From assembly GCA_900542275.1 (NCBI GenBank), contig UQMW01000054.1, positions 1-11,385 on the forward strand: 11,385 bases of DNA, given 5' to 3'. This document shows, in pieces, positions 6,353 to 11,385 of this stretch. Position 1 is the first letter of the stretch; each line of letters opens with the position of its first letter. Position numbers and translations under genes: made by a program. The stretch comes from an uncultured Collinsella sp. GTDB taxonomy: Bacteria > Actinomycetota > Coriobacteriia > Coriobacteriales > Coriobacteriaceae. A model generated the notes under the pieces. It saw only the letters and a program-made list of their open reading frames with translations, did not search any database and had not been told where the DNA came from.

Positions 6353-6673
6353 ATGGCGTCTGAGGGCTTTTTTGATCGGGTGTACGAGGTGGTCGAGCAG
6401 ATCCCCGAGGGGATGGTCGCCACGTATGGTCAGGTGGCACTGCTTGCCGGTCGTCCACGAAGTGCGCGGTACGTGGGGTATGCCCTTCATAGTAATCCGC
6501 GCCCTGGCCAAATTCCCTGTCATCGCGTGGTGTTTGCCGACGGCCGTATCTGTGAGGGCTTTGCCTTTGGCGGCCCCGATGCTCAGCGCGAGCTCTTAAT
6601 GGGGGAGGGCGTGACGTTTGCCGATCCCATGCATGTTGATCTGGCCGCCTGTCGTTGGCCTGCTGGACTCTAA
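6353..6673 (+). CDS. MGMT-family protein, short form with intact PCHRV cysteine
   Basis: The 106-residue protein is only the DNA-binding/active-site domain of the O6-alkylguanine-DNA alkyltransferase family. It shows VATYGQVA (22-29, with the conserved Tyr), SARYVGYALHSNP (37-49, where Arg39 would be the intercalating arginine finger), the acceptor motif IPCHRVV (54-60, Cys56) and a G-rich EGFAFGG (68-74). The N-terminal domain of full Ogt proteins (about 160-180 residues total) is missing. Alkyltransferase-like proteins of this length, such as E. coli YbaZ, normally carry Trp instead of Cys (PWHRV), so this one may still transfer alkyl groups. The start is ATG 6353 after AAGGGAG (6340-6346). 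Terminator hairpins on both sides imply its own transcript or read-through past R3; no promoter was identified in the 80-base gap. Confidence 0.9.
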   Translation: MASEGFFDRVYEVVEQIPEGMVATYGQVALLAGRPRSARYVGYALHSNPRPGQIPCHRVVFADGRICEGFAFGGPDAQRELLMGEGVTFADPMHVDLAACRWPAGL

Positions 6674-6689
6674 CAGCTCTGCCGTGGTC

Positions 6690-6730
6690 AAAGCCACCAC
6701 AAAGGCGCCTGTCCCCTTTGTGGTGGCTTT
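6690..6730 (+). terminator. Terminator hairpin after the MGMT gene (copy R4)
   Basis: AAAGCCACCACAAAGG (6690-6705) pairs over 16 bases with 6715-6730; the loop is CGCCTGTCC. The arm ends in CTTT and the next bases are CCG, so the U tract is weak. It starts 16 bases after the stop codon. Confidence 0.75.
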
Positions 6731-6822
6731 CCGTTGCAGGTTTACCTGGGCTAACTTATGGAGAAGGTGTGTTGGGGTAGTTTGACGCTAGAAAGTAAGC
6801 CACGGTGAACTATATTGGTTTC

Positions 6823-6960
6823 AGCAACGGAGCAGGCAATAGGCGATGAAAAAGCCTGCCCTGTTGAGTTTGATTCGCATCCCTCCCCTCTGTGCGATTC
6901 AACGGTGTACTTCGGGAACAGGCCCGCTGGCAGCTAACTGCCGGCGGGCCTGTTCCTGTT
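6823..6960 (+). ncRNA. Candidate small RNA with C-rich loop
   Basis: The gap 6674-7066 has no plausible protein gene. A TATATT -10-like box (6811-6816) precedes a string of hairpins. GCAGGC (6832-6837) pairs with GCCTGC (6854-6859). TTGATTCGCA (6870-6879) pairs with TGCGATTCAA (6893-6902) with one mismatch, and its 13-base loop contains CCCTCCCC (6881-6888). A very stable 19-pair hairpin (6915-6933 with 6938-6956, CTAA loop) is followed by TGTTTG. The C-rich loop could pair with Shine-Dalgarno sequences, as in several Gram-positive regulatory RNAs. GGAGCAGGC (6829-6837) can alternatively pair with GCCTGTTCC (6948-6956), closing the whole molecule. The -35 is unclear (TTGACG at 6782 is 23 bases from the -10) and the U tract is poor. 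Strand and ends are inferred. Confidence 0.5.
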
Positions 6961-7003
6961 TGTCGGGAGAGTGTGATGGATGGAGCTGAAGCGGTCCGGC
7001 TCC

Positions 7004-7031
7004 AAAAAAGGCGGACGCCGTAGCGCCCGCC
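7004..7031 (-). terminator. Intrinsic terminator of trpS
   Basis: On the minus strand GGCGGGCGC (7031-7023) pairs with GCGTCCGCC (7018-7010) with one wobble and a TACG loop, followed by TTTTTT (7009-7004). It lies 36 bases after the trpS stop codon and is a classic strong terminator. Confidence 0.92.
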
Positions 7032-7066
7032 CTAAAGCAATCGAAAGCTCAAGCCAACAAATCGGT

Positions 7067-8116
7067 CTAGTACACCATGCCCATGGCGTCCTGAACCTCG
7101 GCCAGGGTCTGCTCGGCGATCTCATTGGCGCGACGGTTGCCCTCATGCAGGACGTCCTTCACATAGTCCAGATCGTTCTCGTAGCGCTGGCGACGCTCGC
7201 GGATAGGTGCGAAGTACTCGTTGACGGCCTCGGTCACGTACTTCTTGAGCTGGCCGGAGCCGCCCATGCCAATCTCCTCGGCAATCTCGACTTCGGAACG
7301 GCCGGTGCAGATGGCGGCTGTTGAAAGCAGGCCAGACACGCCGGGGCGGTTCTCGGGATCGAACGTGATCATGCGCTCGGAGTCGGTCTGGCTCTTCTTG
7401 ATGCGTTTGGCCGTTTCCTCGGCGGTCATCGAGATGTTGATGGCGTTGCCGTAGCTCTTGCTCATCTTGCGACCGTCCAGGCCCGGCAGCAGCGGGGTCT
7501 CGGACAGCAGCGCGTCGACCTCGGGGAACACCTTGCCGTAGCGGTTGTTAAAGCGGCGGGCGATGGTGCGGGTGAGCTCGATGTGCGGCAGCTGGTCGCG
7601 GCCGACGGGCACGACGTTGCCCTTGCAGAACAGGATGTCGCAGGCCTGATGCACCGGGTAGGTGAGCAGAAGGCCGGTGAGCTCGTGGCCCGAGGCCTCC
7701 ATCTCGGCCTTGACGGTGGGGTTGCGCGCCAGCTCGGCCTCGGAGACCAGCGACAGGAACGGCAGCATGAGCTGGTTGGCGGCGGGCACGGCGGAGTGCG
7801 CGTAGATCATGGTCTTGTTGGGGTCAATGCCGCAGGCAAGGTAGTCCATGACCATGTTGTACACGTTGTCCTGGATGTGCTCGGTGGTGTCGCGGTCGGT
7901 GATGACCTGATAGTCGGCGATGAGCACGTTGGTCTTTGCACCCATGTTCTGTAGCTCCACGCGGCCCTTGAGGGTACCGAAGTAGTGGCCCAGGTGCAGA
8001 CGGCCGGTGGGGCGGTCGCCGGTGAGCATGGTGAACTTCTCGGGCGTCTTGGCCAGGCCCTCGCGAATGGCGTTGCTCTTTTGCAGCGCGACTTCGTAGC
8101 TGTTCTCGTTTGGCAT
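7067..8116 (-). CDS. trpS: Tryptophanyl-tRNA synthetase
   Basis: This 349-residue class I synthetase charges tRNA-Trp in the cytoplasm. It has the HIGH-type motif in GDRPTGRLHLGHYFGTL (33-49), the PAANQLMLPF and GHELTGLLLTYPVHQACDIL regions that form the Trp pocket, VPVGRDQLPHIELTR (169-183) and the KMSKS loop in GRKMSKSYGNAI (215-226). Length is typical (about 330-350). The start is ATG 8116 because TTAGGAG precedes it by six bases; the longer in-frame start at 8221 would add 35 residues of unlike composition. Upstream sequence (8117-8286) shows no T-box, so tRNA-dependent control is not evident. The gene lies 170 bases after the TagO-like gene on the same strand and ends in its own terminator. 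Confidence 0.96.
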   Translation of the reverse strand: MPNENSYEVALQKSNAIREGLAKTPEKFTMLTGDRPTGRLHLGHYFGTLKGRVELQNMGAKTNVLIADYQVITDRDTTEHIQDNVYNMVMDYLACGIDPNKTMIYAHSAVPAANQLMLPFLSLVSEAELARNPTVKAEMEASGHELTGLLLTYPVHQACDILFCKGNVVPVGRDQLPHIELTRTIARRFNNRYGKVFPEVDALLSETPLLPGLDGRKMSKSYGNAINISMTAEETAKRIKKSQTDSERMITFDPENRPGVSGLLSTAAICTGRSEVEIAEEIGMGGSGQLKKYVTEAVNEYFAPIRERRQRYENDLDYVKDVLHEGNRRANEIAEQTLAEVQDAMGMVY

Positions 8117-8235
8117 GATTGCTCCTAACGTATGTTCATGGGTCAAGATGATAGCGTGTTTATTAGAGAGGCGGTGCGTAAGTAGGCGAGGGGCGGGAGA
8201 GGGACGCGCGTGGTGCGGCATGTGCGATGGGTGCG

Positions 8236-8269
8236 GCGCGGCCGCGCTTGGCTAACGGTGCCTTGGCAC
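8236..8269. repeat. Two short palindromes between the tagO-like gene and trpS
   Basis: GCGCGGCCGCGC (8236-8247) and GTGCCTTGGCAC (8258-8269) are perfect palindromes just after the TagO-like stop codon. The second hairpin could be a weak 3'-end structure on the minus strand, but no U tract follows it. I found no clear promoter for trpS in the rest of the 8117-8286 gap. Confidence 0.4.
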
Positions 8270-8286
8270 ATTCTCGGCAGCTTGCC

Positions 8287-9486
8287 CTAGAGCTTGTGGT
8301 GGCGCTCTTCTTTGCGCTCCTCGGCTGCCTGCTCCTCCTGCTTAAAGGCGGGGTCGTCGGGGGTGACGAGCTCGTCCTCATGCGTGCGCTTGTTGTAATG
8401 GTGGCGTAGCACGGGTTCAAACAGGTGCAGGTGCTTGGCAAAGGCCGCCGAGCCAATGGCGAGCACGGTAAAGATGAGCACACGCATGGGCACTTCGACC
8501 TGGTTAATCGCGGCGGCGCCGGCCGAAAGCATGATGCACCAGGCATAGATGAGTAGTACGGCCTGCTTTTGGTTGTAACCCTCTTGAATGAGGCGGTGGT
8601 GGATGTGGCCCTTGTCGGCCTGCCCAATGCTAATGTGGGCGCGCTTGCGGCGCACGATGGCGCTAAACGTATCGATGATGGGCACGCCGGCCACGATGAG
8701 CGGGATGATGAGCGAGGTGAGCGCGGCGGTGCGGCTCACGTTGAGCAGCGAGATGGAGCCCAGCGCAAAGCCCAGAAGCAGCGACCCCGAGTCGCCCAAG
8801 AAGATGCTTGCGGGGTTGAAGTTGTAGCGCAAAAAGGCCAGACAGGCGCCAAAGAGCGCAATGGAGAGCGCGGCGGCGTCGATGCGGCCCGAGAGAACGG
8901 CCATCGAAAACATGGTGAACGACGCGATGCCGCAGATGCCCGTGGCCAAGCCGTCGAGGCCGTCGATGAGGTTAATGATGTTGGTGAATGCCACCAGATA
9001 GATCACGGTGATGGGGTAGGCGAGCCATCCGAGCATGATTTCGCCGGGGGCAAACGGGTTGACGATGACGCCGATCCGCAGGCCGCCGATACAGGCGATA
9101 AGCGCGGCGAGGACCTGTCCGGCTAGCTTTTGCTTGGGCTTGAGCTGGAAGACGTCGTCGATAGCGCCGGTCGCAAAGATGACGGTAAAAGAAAGCGCAA
9201 GTATGGGGTAGCTGATGTGCAGACGGGGGTGGGGCACCAAAACGGGCGGCCAACCCAGGTACCAGGTGCCTAGGATTTGCACAATACAGGCAACGACCAG
9301 GCCCAAAAACACCGCCGTTCCGCCCAAACGCGGGATGGGCTTGGTGTTAATGCGGCGCTTAGAAGGATAGTCGACGGCGTCGAGCTTAATTGCCAAGCGC
9401 TTGACCAGGGGCACCGTGAGGAAGGTCGTGATAAAGGCCGCCGCTGCCACGCATAGATACGGTATGTAGCTCGGGGATGAAGCCAT
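8287..9486 (-). CDS. WecA/TagO-type undecaprenyl-phosphate sugar-1-phosphate transferase
   Basis: This 399-residue polytopic membrane protein of the MraY/WecA family moves a sugar-1-phosphate, usually GlcNAc-1-P, from UDP-sugar to undecaprenyl phosphate, the first step of wall teichoic acid or other envelope glycopolymer synthesis. Motifs in order: DYPSKRRINTKPIPRLGG (39-56), GAIDDVFQLKPKQK (107-120, with the DD pair), NIINLIDGLDGLATG (169-183), IFLGDSGSLLLG (228-239) and GHIHHRLI (293-300). HIHHRL separates WecA/TagO from MraY. About ten hydrophobic segments are followed by a charged Glu/Lys/His-rich cytoplasmic tail (about 365-399). The start ATG 9486 is chosen because the first membrane helix begins ten residues later, but its ribosome site is poor and the frame is open 40 codons further upstream. 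The sugar substrate is not certain. Confidence 0.9.
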   Translation of the reverse strand: MASSPSYIPYLCVAAAAFITTFLTVPLVKRLAIKLDAVDYPSKRRINTKPIPRLGGTAVFLGLVVACIVQILGTWYLGWPPVLVPHPRLHISYPILALSFTVIFATGAIDDVFQLKPKQKLAGQVLAALIACIGGLRIGVIVNPFAPGEIMLGWLAYPITVIYLVAFTNIINLIDGLDGLATGICGIASFTMFSMAVLSGRIDAAALSIALFGACLAFLRYNFNPASIFLGDSGSLLLGFALGSISLLNVSRTAALTSLIIPLIVAGVPIIDTFSAIVRRKRAHISIGQADKGHIHHRLIQEGYNQKQAVLLIYAWCIMLSAGAAAINQVEVPMRVLIFTVLAIGSAAFAKHLHLFEPVLRHHYNKRTHEDELVTPDDPAFKQEEQAAEERKEERHHKL

Positions 9487-9576
9487 GAATCTAAAAACCG
9501 CCAAGCGTCGAAGGAAAAGGTCAAAGGTTGCTAAGCGCAAAGGGCATAGCCGAACCATGATACTCGACCAAGGGGG

Positions 9577-9592
9577 GTGCATGGAATTGCAC
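9577..9592. promoter_or_regulatory. Inverted repeat upstream of the tagO-like gene
   Basis: GTGCA TGGAAT TGCAC has five-base arms and lies about 90 bases upstream of the TagO-like ATG, inside the longer open frame. It may be an operator or chance. No convincing promoter was found for this gene. Confidence 0.25.
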
Positions 9593-9690
9593 GCAGCGAT
9601 AATCACGCGCTTACCAGATATTGGGATGTTGTCGATGGATTGTCGGGATACCGGCGGGGATCCATATGGGCTGTAATGGTGGTTTTCGGC

Positions 9691-9861
9691 AAATAAAAAC
9701 CACCCCCCACGTTACGAAAATGAACCCACCTAAAACAGGTGGGTGCCCTCATCGACTGTTCCAGCGTCCTTAACAACGAAGGATACCTGTACTAGGTACG
9801 ACTGTGTGGGCTCCCTAAATAAACGCGACGGTTCACCCAGTTGCTCCGCGGGGGGCGGAAT
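9691..9861 (-). ncRNA. Candidate 6S-like RNA closed by an end-to-end helix
   Basis: The gap 9487-10010 has no plausible protein gene. On the minus strand CCGCCCCCCGCG (9858-9847) pairs over 12 positions, including two G-U, with CGTGGGGGGTGG (9711-9700). TTTTTATTT (9699-9691) follows immediately, so the closing helix is also an intrinsic terminator. Inside are ACCCACCT/AGGTGGGT (9744-9724), TCCTT/AAGGA (within 9783-9767) and an apical TACCT AGTAC AGGTA (9798-9784). TGAACC (9835-9830) can also pair with GGTTCA (9726-9721). A TATGAT -10 box at 9873-9868 puts the 5' end near 9861, a length of about 170. Size, closing stem, internal loops and position as a lone transcript fit 6S RNA (ssrS), the RNA-polymerase-binding RNA. 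I did not recognise the family by primary sequence, so the name is tentative; the existence of a structured RNA is better supported. Confidence 0.5.
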
Positions 9862-9867
9862 ACCTAC

Positions 9868-9887
9868 ATCATAAAGCGGCACTTTAT
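9868..9887 (-). promoter_or_regulatory. Promoter -10 and overlapping palindrome of the 6S-like RNA
   Basis: TATGAT (9873-9868) is the presumed -10 box. It overlaps one arm of a perfect inverted repeat, ATAAAG CGGCA CTTTAT (9871-9887 on the plus strand). A protein bound there would cover the promoter. The -35 match (CTGGAA, 9896-9891) is poor. Confidence 0.4.
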
Positions 9888-9898
9888 CGATTCCAGTC

Positions 9899-9927
9899 TT
9901 GACATTACAAAAATCGTGTCGGACGAT
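9899..9927 (+). promoter_or_regulatory. Candidate promoter of the radical SAM gene
   Basis: TTGACA (9899-9904) is a perfect -35 consensus. The hexamer 17 bases downstream, GACGAT (9922-9927), matches only half of the -10 consensus. Transcription would start near 9934 and leave a leader of about 75 bases, divergent from the 6S-like RNA. Confidence 0.35.
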
Positions 9928-10010
9928 TACGGCGCCTTGGGCTCGAGCCGTCTGTGCGGTTGGTCCCTTTACGTTTGAGCTGCTGAATCGTTGTTTTGGA
10001 GCATGTTTTT

Positions 10011-10949
10011 ATGTCGACGCCGTTGACCGAACTTTTTTCGCCCGCCTGCCATTTGTGTCCGCGCCGTTGCGGTGCGGTGCGCGACGAGGGTGCGCACGGC
10101 GTATGCGGTGCCGATGACACGCTCAAGGTGGCCCGCGCGGCGCTCCATATGTGGGAGGAGCCGCCCATTTCGGGCGAGGCCGGCTCGGGTACGATTTTCT
10201 TTAGCGGCTGTTCGCTCAAATGTATCTATTGCCAGAACCACGAGATCTCGACGGGCAATTTTGGGCTTGAGATTTCGCCCGAGCGCCTGGTCGAGATTAT
10301 GCTGGAGCTGCAGGACCAAGGTGCCAATAACATCAATCTGGTGACGGCGACGCATTATGCTCACCTGCTGCCGGCCGCGATTGCCGCAGCTCGGGAGCGC
10401 GGACTGGTCATTCCAATCGTCTACAACACGAGCGGTTATGAGCGTGCGAGTGCCGTGGCGGCGCTCGGCGATTTGGTCGACGTGTGGCTTACCGACTTTA
10501 AGTATGCCAATGCGGCGCTTGCGCAGTCACTCTCTCATATTAAGGACTACCCGCGCGTGGCTGTGTCGGGTCTGGCCCAGATGGCGCGCGAAATTGAGCG
10601 CCGCGGGGGAGAGCTGGTAGACGGGGACGGGCTCATGAAGCGCGGCATAATCGTGCGTCATCTGGTGCTGCCGGGGCATGCGGACGATTCGTGCCGCGTG
10701 TTGGACCTGGTGTGGCAGACGATGGGCGACGTGCCGATCTCGGTCATGAACCAGTACACGCCCAATGCCCTCATGCGCGAACAAGGCGGCGACCTGGCGC
10801 GCGCCGTGACGCGCGAGGAGTACGAGCAGGTGCTCGACCATGCCGACGACCTGGGCTTTACGACGATGTTTTGGCAAGAAGGTGGAGCGGTAGACGAGAG
10901 CTTCACCCCGGCGTTCGACACCACCGGCGTCCTCACCAGCGCAAAGTAG
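10011..10949 (+). CDS. PflX-like radical SAM protein
   Basis: The 312-residue protein has the radical SAM cluster motif CSLKCIYC (Cys67, Cys71, Cys74) after FFSG, preceded by a second cysteine set: Cys13, Cys16, Cys20 and Cys32 in ACHLCPRRCGAVRDEG and GVCG. This N-terminal set together with YNTSGYE (138-144), DFKY (162-165) and MNQYTP (246-251) is the pattern of the PflX group (COG1313), relatives of pyruvate-formate-lyase activase whose substrate is not established. The true activases (PflA) lack this cysteine-rich start and are shorter. The start is ATG 10011 with GGAG at 9998-10001; TTG at 9996 in the same frame overlaps that site and is unlikely. The partner protein is not nearby: neighbours are a candidate 6S RNA upstream and a tRNA downstream. 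Confidence 0.88.
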   Translation: MSTPLTELFSPACHLCPRRCGAVRDEGAHGVCGADDTLKVARAALHMWEEPPISGEAGSGTIFFSGCSLKCIYCQNHEISTGNFGLEISPERLVEIMLELQDQGANNINLVTATHYAHLLPAAIAAARERGLVIPIVYNTSGYERASAVAALGDLVDVWLTDFKYANAALAQSLSHIKDYPRVAVSGLAQMAREIERRGGELVDGDGLMKRGIIVRHLVLPGHADDSCRVLDLVWQTMGDVPISVMNQYTPNALMREQGGDLARAVTREEYEQVLDHADDLGFTTMFWQEGGAVDESFTPAFDTTGVLTSAK

Positions 10950-10958
10950 TGCGCTCGC

Positions 10959-10995
10959 CGATGATTTTTCTGGGACGGGGGTTAAAAAATCATCG
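10959..10995. repeat. AT-rich hairpin after the radical SAM gene
   Basis: CGATGATTTTT (10959-10969) pairs perfectly with AAAAATCATCG (10985-10995) around a 15-base loop containing TGGGACG. No U tract follows in either direction, so it is not a standard terminator. The loop TGGGACG (10971-10977) is repeated in inverse as CGTCCCA at 11033-11039, and the flanking T's and A's could extend that alternative pairing. It looks like another intergenic repeat rather than a simple terminator. Confidence 0.6.
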
Positions 10996-11059
10996 AGAGG
11001 ATCGCCTGCTCGAAAAGTTGTCAAAATAGCCGCGTCCCAAAAAGACTGGGTATTGGGCG

Positions 11060-11087
11060 TTGACAGTTGGCGAGCCGTAGGTAAAAT
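11060..11087 (+). promoter_or_regulatory. tRNA-Ala promoter
   Basis: TTGACA (11060-11065) is a perfect -35 and TAAAAT (11082-11087) a five-of-six -10 with a 16-base spacer. Transcription would start near 11094, just before the tRNA. This is the best promoter in the window. Confidence 0.82.
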
Positions 11088-11100
11088 ATCAACTTGTCTT

Positions 11101-11173
11101 GGGGACGTAGCTCAGTTGGGAGAGCGCTGCCGTCGCATGGCAGAGGCCGAGGGTTCGACTCCCTTCGTCTCCA
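11101..11173 (+). tRNA. tRNA-Ala, anticodon CGC
   Basis: The 73-base sequence folds as a full cloverleaf. The acceptor stem is GGGGACG with CGTCTCC, including the G3:U70 wobble that identifies alanine tRNAs. The D arm is GCTC/GAGC, the anticodon stem CTGCC/GGCAG with loop GTCGCAT (anticodon CGC, reading GCG), and the T arm GAGGG/CCCTT around TTCGACT. The discriminator is A (11173). The 3' CCA is not encoded (CCC follows), so it must be added after transcription. It has its own promoter and terminator. Confidence 0.97.
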
Positions 11174-11187
11174 CCCTTGGATTTGAT

Positions 11188-11219
11188 AAGCCGCTGACAT
11201 TGTGTCGGCGGCTTTTTTT
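11188..11219 (+). terminator. Terminator of tRNA-Ala
   Basis: AAGCCGCTGACA (11188-11199) pairs over 12 bases with TGTCGGCGGCTT (11203-11214), with a three-base loop and a run of seven T's (11213-11219). It lies 14 bases after the tRNA and 18 bases before the next start codon. Confidence 0.93.
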
Positions 11220-11237
11220 AAAAGAAAGGGCTGTACC

Positions 11238-11385
11238 ATGGCCAAGCTTGAGTCCCAACCACTGTCTGCCGAGGAACGCGCCGAGTTGGAAGAGCTCCGC
11301 GCCGAGAAAGCTCGTCGCGAGGCCCAGGAAGAGGCACGCCGCGAGCGTGAGGAGCTGGCCGCCCTGCGTGCCGAGCGTGCGAAGG
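11238..11385 (+). CDS. Highly charged coiled-coil-like protein, N-terminal fragment
   Basis: The gene starts at ATG 11238, seven bases after AAAGGG (11225-11230), and is cut by the right edge after 49 codons. After MAKLESQPLSAEE the translation is almost only Glu, Arg, Ala, Leu and Lys with Leu at heptad-like spacing (ELEELRAEKARREA, ERAELAALRAER-like repeats), which predicts a long, highly charged helix or coiled coil. Such stretches head many unrelated proteins, so no function is assigned. With the tRNA terminator just upstream and no visible promoter between, it may depend on read-through from the tRNA promoter. Confidence 0.75.
   Translation, partial: MAKLESQPLSAEERAELEELRAEKARREAQEEARREREELAALRAERAK

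Noticed and set aside
3753..6730. Four similar hairpins read as a CRISPR-like or tandem repeat array
   Set aside because: They are spaced by whole genes, palindromic, in both orientations, and each follows a stop codon; there are no regular spacers or cas genes.
6823..6960. SRP RNA, tmRNA or RNase P RNA in the gap before trpS
   Set aside because: No GGAA-capped SRP motif, no tRNA-like ends with a tag frame, and far too short for RNase P RNA.
8117..8286. T-box leader before trpS
   Set aside because: The minus-strand sequence before the start lacks the GGGTGG-type T-box core, specifier loop layout and terminator.
8569..9126. Plus-strand open frame opposite the TagO-like gene
   Set aside because: It mirrors the catalytic core of a well-supported membrane enzyme and has low-complexity Asp/Gly/Ala/Val composition.
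9678..9705. GGTGGTTTT / AAAACCACC hairpin as a plus-strand terminator
   Set aside because: No plus-strand gene ends there and C's, not T's, follow the plus-strand arm; its G-rich side is better explained as part of the 3' end of the minus-strand RNA.

Overview
The window looks like ordinary chromosome of a high-GC anaerobe of the class Coriobacteriia, most likely Collinsella or a close relative. This is an inference from three things: GC-rich codon use, fermentation-type gene content, and a family of CCACCACAAAGG...CCTTTGTGGTGG hairpins that I associate with that group. No search was run. I see no phage, insertion sequence, CRISPR array or defence island. The less explained material is between the genes: hairpin repeats, two candidate non-coding RNAs, one possible attenuator and several palindromic operator candidates.

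Layout, left to right. A minus-strand gene is cut by the left edge and starts with TTG at 58. Divergent from it is a lactate permease (240-1811), with a palindrome between the two starts. A 60-base nested palindrome begins at the permease stop codon. ATP-dependent PEP carboxykinase (2063-3733) follows, with a perfect 16-base palindrome in its leader. A B3/4-domain protein (3961-4680) follows a structured leader. Then come a MarR-type regulator (4849-5298), a DegV fatty-acid-binding protein (5418-6272) and a short O6-alkylguanine-transferase-like protein (6353-6673). Every plus-strand gene from pckA to the alkyltransferase, except the MarR gene, ends in a copy of the same terminator-like hairpin. 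This suggests separate transcription units, with MarR and DegV possibly sharing one.

The stretch 6674-7066 has no protein gene but holds a candidate small RNA on the plus strand and the trpS terminator on the minus strand. On the minus strand lie trpS (7067-8116) and, upstream of it, a WecA/TagO-type glycosyl-1-phosphate transferase (8287-9486). The 524-base gap 9487-10010 holds a minus-strand RNA candidate closed by a long end-to-end helix plus U tract (about 9691-9861), which resembles 6S RNA in size and layout. A plus-strand PflX-like radical SAM gene (10011-10949) follows, then a hairpin repeat, a well-formed tRNA-Ala(CGC) with promoter and terminator (11101-11173), and the start of a highly charged, coiled-coil-like protein cut by the right edge.

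How the genes fit together: lactate uptake and PEP carboxykinase are neighbours in central carbon metabolism at the pyruvate/PEP/oxaloacetate node. DegV with a MarR regulator suggests handling of exogenous fatty acids. TrpRS, tRNA-Ala and the B3/4 protein belong to translation, and the TagO-like enzyme to cell-envelope glycopolymer synthesis. No single new multi-gene system is visible. The most checkable novelties are the RNA candidates and the hairpin family.
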